Assembly: GCA_964607765.1 (NCBI GenBank)
Contig: CAZSNT010000052.1
Span: forward strand, 1 to 54,962
Direction of reading: 5' to 3'
DNA from: CAZSNT01 sp964607765
Lineage (GTDB): Bacteria > Verrucomicrobiota > Lentisphaeria > Oligosphaerales > JABHEG01
DNA: 54,962 nucleotides
The stretch's first letter is position 1; each line of letters opens with the position of its first letter. A program made the translations under genes and the position numbers. The notes below the pieces were generated by a model, which saw nothing but the letters and a program-made list of their open reading frames with translations, had not been told where the DNA came from and made no database searches. Of the stretch, positions 52,111-54,962 are shown in pieces.

Positions 52111-53151
52111 ATGAAGGCCGCGCAGCTGACTGGCATCCGCCAGATGACAATCACGGACGTGCCCATGCCCGCCATCGCGGCGGATCATGATGTCCTGTTG
52201 CGCGTTGCCACGGTAGGTGTCTGCGGATCCGACGTTCACTACTACACCACCGGCCGCATCGGCAGTCAGGTCGTCGAGTATCCTTTCGGCGTGGGACACG
52301 AAATGGCCGCAGTCGTGGAGGATGTCGGGCCGGCCGTCACGCGCGTGCAGCCGGGAGACCGGGTTGCCATCGATCCCGCAGTGTCCTGTCACCAGTGCGA
52401 TCAGTGTCTCGCCGGGCGGCAGCACACCTGCCGCGACCTCGACTTCCTCGGCTGTCCCGGACAGCTCGAGGGGTGTCTGAGCGAATTCTACGTGATGCCT
52501 GAAGAGTGTTGCTTCCCCGTGCCGAACAGCATGAGTCTGGAGGTCGCCGCGCTGATCGAGCCGCTGTCCATCGGGTACTACGCTGTGCAGCAGTCCGTGC
52601 CCATGGCAGGCAAGCGGATCGGGATCCTCGGCGCCGGCCCGATCGGGCTCAGCGTCATGCTCCCAGCCATCGCTCAGGGCGCCGAGTCCGTGTATGTGAC
52701 GGACAGGATCAACGCACGCTGCGCGCTGGCCGGCGAGCATGGCGCTGCCTGGACAGGGAATCCTGATGAGAGCGACGTCGTCGCCGAGATCGCCGCGCGC
52801 GAGCCACTCCTCCTGGACGTCATCTTCGAGTGCTGCGGACAGCAGGAGACTGTCGATCAGGCCTGCCAACTGCTCAAACCGGGCGGCAAACTCATGGTCA
52901 TCGGCATTCCGCAATTCGATCGTTACTCGTTCCCCGCTGACATAGCCCGACGCAGCGAGCTGTGCCTGCAGCACGTACGTCGACAGAACGAGTGCGTCCA
53001 GGCAGCCGTCGACCTGGTGCAAAGCGGAGCCGTGGATCCGGAATTCATGGTCACGCATCACTTTGATCTCGACCACACACAGGACGCGTTCGACATGGTC
53101 GACCAGTACGCGGACGGCGTCCTGAAAGCCATCATCCACGTAGCTGACTGA
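52111..53151 (+). CDS. Zinc-dependent dehydrogenase, sorbitol/xylitol dehydrogenase-like (346 aa)
   Basis: Medium-chain dehydrogenase. Catalytic zinc ligands C38 and the GHE motif (H63, E64); structural zinc Cys at 93, 96, 99 and 107 (CHQCDQCLAGRQHTC); Rossmann motif GILGAGPIGLSV. Sequence GVCGSDVHYYTTGRIG is typical of polyol dehydrogenases (sorbitol/xylitol type), oxidising polyols with NAD. ATG 52111 follows AGGAGA. The open frame back to 52015 is rejected because it overlaps the lipoprotein gene. Confidence 0.92.
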   Translation: MKAAQLTGIRQMTITDVPMPAIAADHDVLLRVATVGVCGSDVHYYTTGRIGSQVVEYPFGVGHEMAAVVEDVGPAVTRVQPGDRVAIDPAVSCHQCDQCLAGRQHTCRDLDFLGCPGQLEGCLSEFYVMPEECCFPVPNSMSLEVAALIEPLSIGYYAVQQSVPMAGKRIGILGAGPIGLSVMLPAIAQGAESVYVTDRINARCALAGEHGAAWTGNPDESDVVAEIAAREPLLLDVIFECCGQQETVDQACQLLKPGGKLMVIGIPQFDRYSFPADIARRSELCLQHVRRQNECVQAAVDLVQSGAVDPEFMVTHHFDLDHTQDAFDMVDQYADGVLKAIIHVAD

Positions 53152-53225
53152 CACACATCGGACCAGCCGGCTCGGGCTCAGCCAGCACGCAACGCTCCCG
53201 ACTGAAAACACACGACGATTGCAGC

Positions 53226-53714
53226 ATGCCCCCCAGCACCCGTAACAAATCCCAAACAACCCCCAAGAGCGCAACCATCGTGCAGAACCGAAAGGCGCGG
53301 CACGACTACCACATCCTCGAACGGTTCGAGGCCGGCATCGCCCTCACCGGCACGGAAGTCAAGTCATGCCGACAGCACAACGTCTCGTTGGCGGACGCCT
53401 ATGCCCGTGTGCTGGGCCGGGAGCTCTACCTGATCGGCGCCCACATCGCGCCTTACGAACAGGGCAACCGCAATAACCACCCGCCACGACGCGACCGCAA
53501 GCTGCTCATGCACCGGCGTGAGATCCAGCGTCTGTCACAACAGATAGAGGCCAAAGGCCTCACCTTGATACCACTCCGAGTCTACTTCAAGAACAGCCGT
53601 GTCAAGGTCGAACTCGGGCTCTGCAAAGGCAAGCAGACACACGACAAACGCCAGGATATGAAGAAGAAGATGCACGACTTGGAGGCACGCCGGGCAATGG
53701 AAAGCAGACGCTGA
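53226..53714 (+). CDS. smpB: SsrA-binding protein (162 aa)
   Basis: SmpB, tmRNA partner in ribosome rescue. Core blocks: NRKARHDYHILERFEAGIALTGTEVKSCRQHNVSLADAYA, LIGAHIAPYEQGNRNNHPPRRDRKLLMHRREI, KGLTLIPLRVYFKNSRVKVELGLCKGKQTHDKRQDMKKK. The C-terminal basic tail is present. tmRNA itself is not seen in the window. Confidence 0.96.
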   Translation: MPPSTRNKSQTTPKSATIVQNRKARHDYHILERFEAGIALTGTEVKSCRQHNVSLADAYARVLGRELYLIGAHIAPYEQGNRNNHPPRRDRKLLMHRREIQRLSQQIEAKGLTLIPLRVYFKNSRVKVELGLCKGKQTHDKRQDMKKKMHDLEARRAMESRR

Positions 53715-53792
53715 GGAGCGAGGAGCGAGGACGAGGGCGAGGGCGAGGGACGAGGGCGGGGGGCGAGCCGTCGGCCGAACTACCTGAGCCAC

Positions 53793-53816
53793 CAATCCAA
53801 CAATCCAACAATCCAA
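53793..53816. repeat. Octamer tandem repeat (CAATCCAA) and purine-rich spacer
   Basis: Three caatccaa units followed by caacaacaac, directly upstream of queA. Just before it, 53715-53765 is a low-complexity gaggagcgagga/gagggcgagg stretch, unusual for a spacer between two housekeeping genes. Confidence 0.85.
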
Positions 53817-53828
53817 CAACAACACCCC

Positions 53829-54896
53829 ATGCGTGTAGATGACTTCGATTACCACCTGCCCGATGAACTGATCGCCCGCTACCCGGCGGACAAGCGCGAC
53901 GAGTCGCGCATGCTCGTCCTTCGCCGCGACACCGGCGCTTGCGAACTCCGCACATTCCGCGATTTCCCCAGCTACTTGCGCCCCGACGACTGTATTGTGG
54001 TCAACGATACGCGGGTCATTCCGGCACGACTGTTCGGCCGCCGCATTCCCACCGGCGGGCGTGTGGAGCTGCTGTTGCTCGAGCACGTCGAAAGCGCGTG
54101 CTGGCACTGCATGCTGCGCCCGGGCCGACGCCTGCGCGCCGGCGCGCGGGTCGTGATCGATCCGGCCCTCGCGCCCGGTTCGCCGGCGTCGGATGCAGCA
54201 GAGGCAGCGACGTTCACCGTCCTGGGACGACGCGATGACGGTACGTTTGACGTCGAGTTCAGCACGCCTGACGTTCTCGACGTTGCCGAGAAGGCCGGCG
54301 TCATGCCCCTCCCCCCCTACCTCAAGCGCGAGGCGACCGAACGAGATCGGGACCGTTACCAGACCGTTTACGCCGAGACCCCCGGTGCGGTCGCTGCACC
54401 GACTGCCGGACTCCACTTCACCCCTGAGCTTCTCGACGACATCAGAGCAGCCGGCACGGCCGTGGTGTCGGTTACCTTGCACGTGGGTGCGGGCACGTTC
54501 CGTCCTGTCGCCGCTGAACGCATCGAGGACCACATGATGCACGCGGAGAACTACACGCTGCCGCCCGAGACGGCGGACGTCATCAACGCGACCCGCCGCC
54601 GGGGCGGCCGCGTTATTGCAGTCGGCACCACCTCTGTGCGAGTTCTCGAAACCTGCGCGGAACCGCAGACGCGAACCGTCACACCGGGCACTGGGCGAAC
54701 CGACATCTTCCTGCACCCGCCTATGACACCCATCGTGCCCGACTGTCTCTTGACCAACTTCCACCTTCCACGCTCAACACTCCTCATGCTGGTCAGCACC
54801 TTCAGCACGATCGACAACGTCCTGGCCGCATACCGTCTGGCGGTCCGCGAACGGTTGCGCTTCTACAGCTACGGCGACTGCATGCTCTTGCTCTGA
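53829..54896 (+). CDS. queA: S-adenosylmethionine:tRNA ribosyltransferase-isomerase (355 aa)
   Basis: QueA, next-to-last step of queuosine synthesis. Blocks: DFDYHLPDELIARYPADKRDESRMLVL, CIVVNDTRVIPARLFGR, GVMPLPPYLKREATERDRDRYQTVYAETPGAVAAPTAGLHFT, LHVGAGTFRPV, VIAVGTTSVRVLET, FLHPPMTPIVPDCLLTNFHLPRSTLLMLVS. Full length. Starts 114 nt after smpB, same strand. Confidence 0.97.
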   Translation: MRVDDFDYHLPDELIARYPADKRDESRMLVLRRDTGACELRTFRDFPSYLRPDDCIVVNDTRVIPARLFGRRIPTGGRVELLLLEHVESACWHCMLRPGRRLRAGARVVIDPALAPGSPASDAAEAATFTVLGRRDDGTFDVEFSTPDVLDVAEKAGVMPLPPYLKREATERDRDRYQTVYAETPGAVAAPTAGLHFTPELLDDIRAAGTAVVSVTLHVGAGTFRPVAAERIEDHMMHAENYTLPPETADVINATRRRGGRVIAVGTTSVRVLETCAEPQTRTVTPGTGRTDIFLHPPMTPIVPDCLLTNFHLPRSTLLMLVSTFSTIDNVLAAYRLAVRERLRFYSYGDCMLLL

Positions 54897-54906
54897 CCCC
54901 AAACAA

Positions 54907-54948
54907 GAACAACCCCTGCCGACACCGTGATGTCTGCAGGGGTTGTTC
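54907..54948. terminator. Hairpin after queA
   Basis: Perfect 13-bp arms GAACAACCCCTGC/GCAGGGGTTGTTC at 54907-54919 and 54936-54948 with a 16-nt loop, 10 nt after the queA stop. On the plus strand the tail is A-rich, not U-rich; the T-rich flank (TTGTTT) is on the minus strand, so it may be a terminator for both strands or for a minus-strand gene beyond the window. Confidence 0.6.
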
Positions 54949-54962
54949 TCAGAGAAAAAGGA

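Overview
The window looks like one contig of a GC-rich bacterium from the PVC superphylum, most likely Lentisphaerota or Kiritimatiellota (inference). The pointers are pseudopilins starting with an FTLIEL-type motif that lacks the usual Gly at -1, paired OPT-like/DUF6785 membrane proteins, DUF1080 and GHL10 secreted proteins, a class I lysyl-tRNA synthetase, and intergenic spacers full of short degenerate tandem repeats and hairpin arrays. There is one 100-N assembly gap at 48774-48873, inside a 19-bp minisatellite.

Left part (1-20.3 kb), almost entirely minus strand. Reading in the direction of transcription (right to left) it holds: a secreted beta-propeller/PHP-like protein; a DUF6785/DUF6784 membrane protein joined to it by a GTGA overlap; a 1569-aa protein combining an M28-like domain, a carboxypeptidase-regulatory-like domain and an FtsX permease, in which the M28 metal and catalytic positions look lost; a ParE/ParD-type toxin-antitoxin pair; a second OPT-like transporter; a small FtsX permease; a LolD/MacB-type ATPase; a secreted beta-sandwich protein; a GH42-like glycosidase; and an M48 protease. 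Tight spacing suggests that the two OPT-like proteins, two FtsX proteins and the ATPase form one envelope transport or export system.

Middle part (20.3-35 kb): a long non-coding spacer with hairpins, then small secreted or carbohydrate-associated proteins (ConA-like, DUF1080, Tat-exported aldo/keto reductase), a NUDIX hydrolase, a phosphatase-like lipoprotein that has lost its catalytic Cys, a HAD phosphatase, a GHL10 glycosidase and a 1620-aa secreted mosaic protein.

Selenium region (35-42.2 kb). On the minus strand lie two pseudopilin genes, selC (tRNA-Sec, UCA anticodon), selA and selD, followed by an ANKH-like membrane protein. The pseudopilin gene next to selC is interrupted by one in-frame UGA, followed 12 nt later by a 9-bp stem with an AGGUU loop, as expected of a bacterial SECIS element. 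I read it as a selenocysteine-containing pseudopilin encoded in the same unit as the Sec machinery. SelD carries a Cys-rich N-terminal extension and an in-frame C-terminal AhpD/CMD-like CxxC domain. selB is not in the window.

Right part (42.2-55 kb): an orphan Pycsar-effector-like membrane protein, leuC-leuD, class I lysS, a HEAT/VWA protein, DUF456, a hairpin-array spacer, DUF1805, a Gfo/Idh/MocA oxidoreductase, a lipoprotein, a zinc-dependent polyol-type dehydrogenase, smpB and queA.
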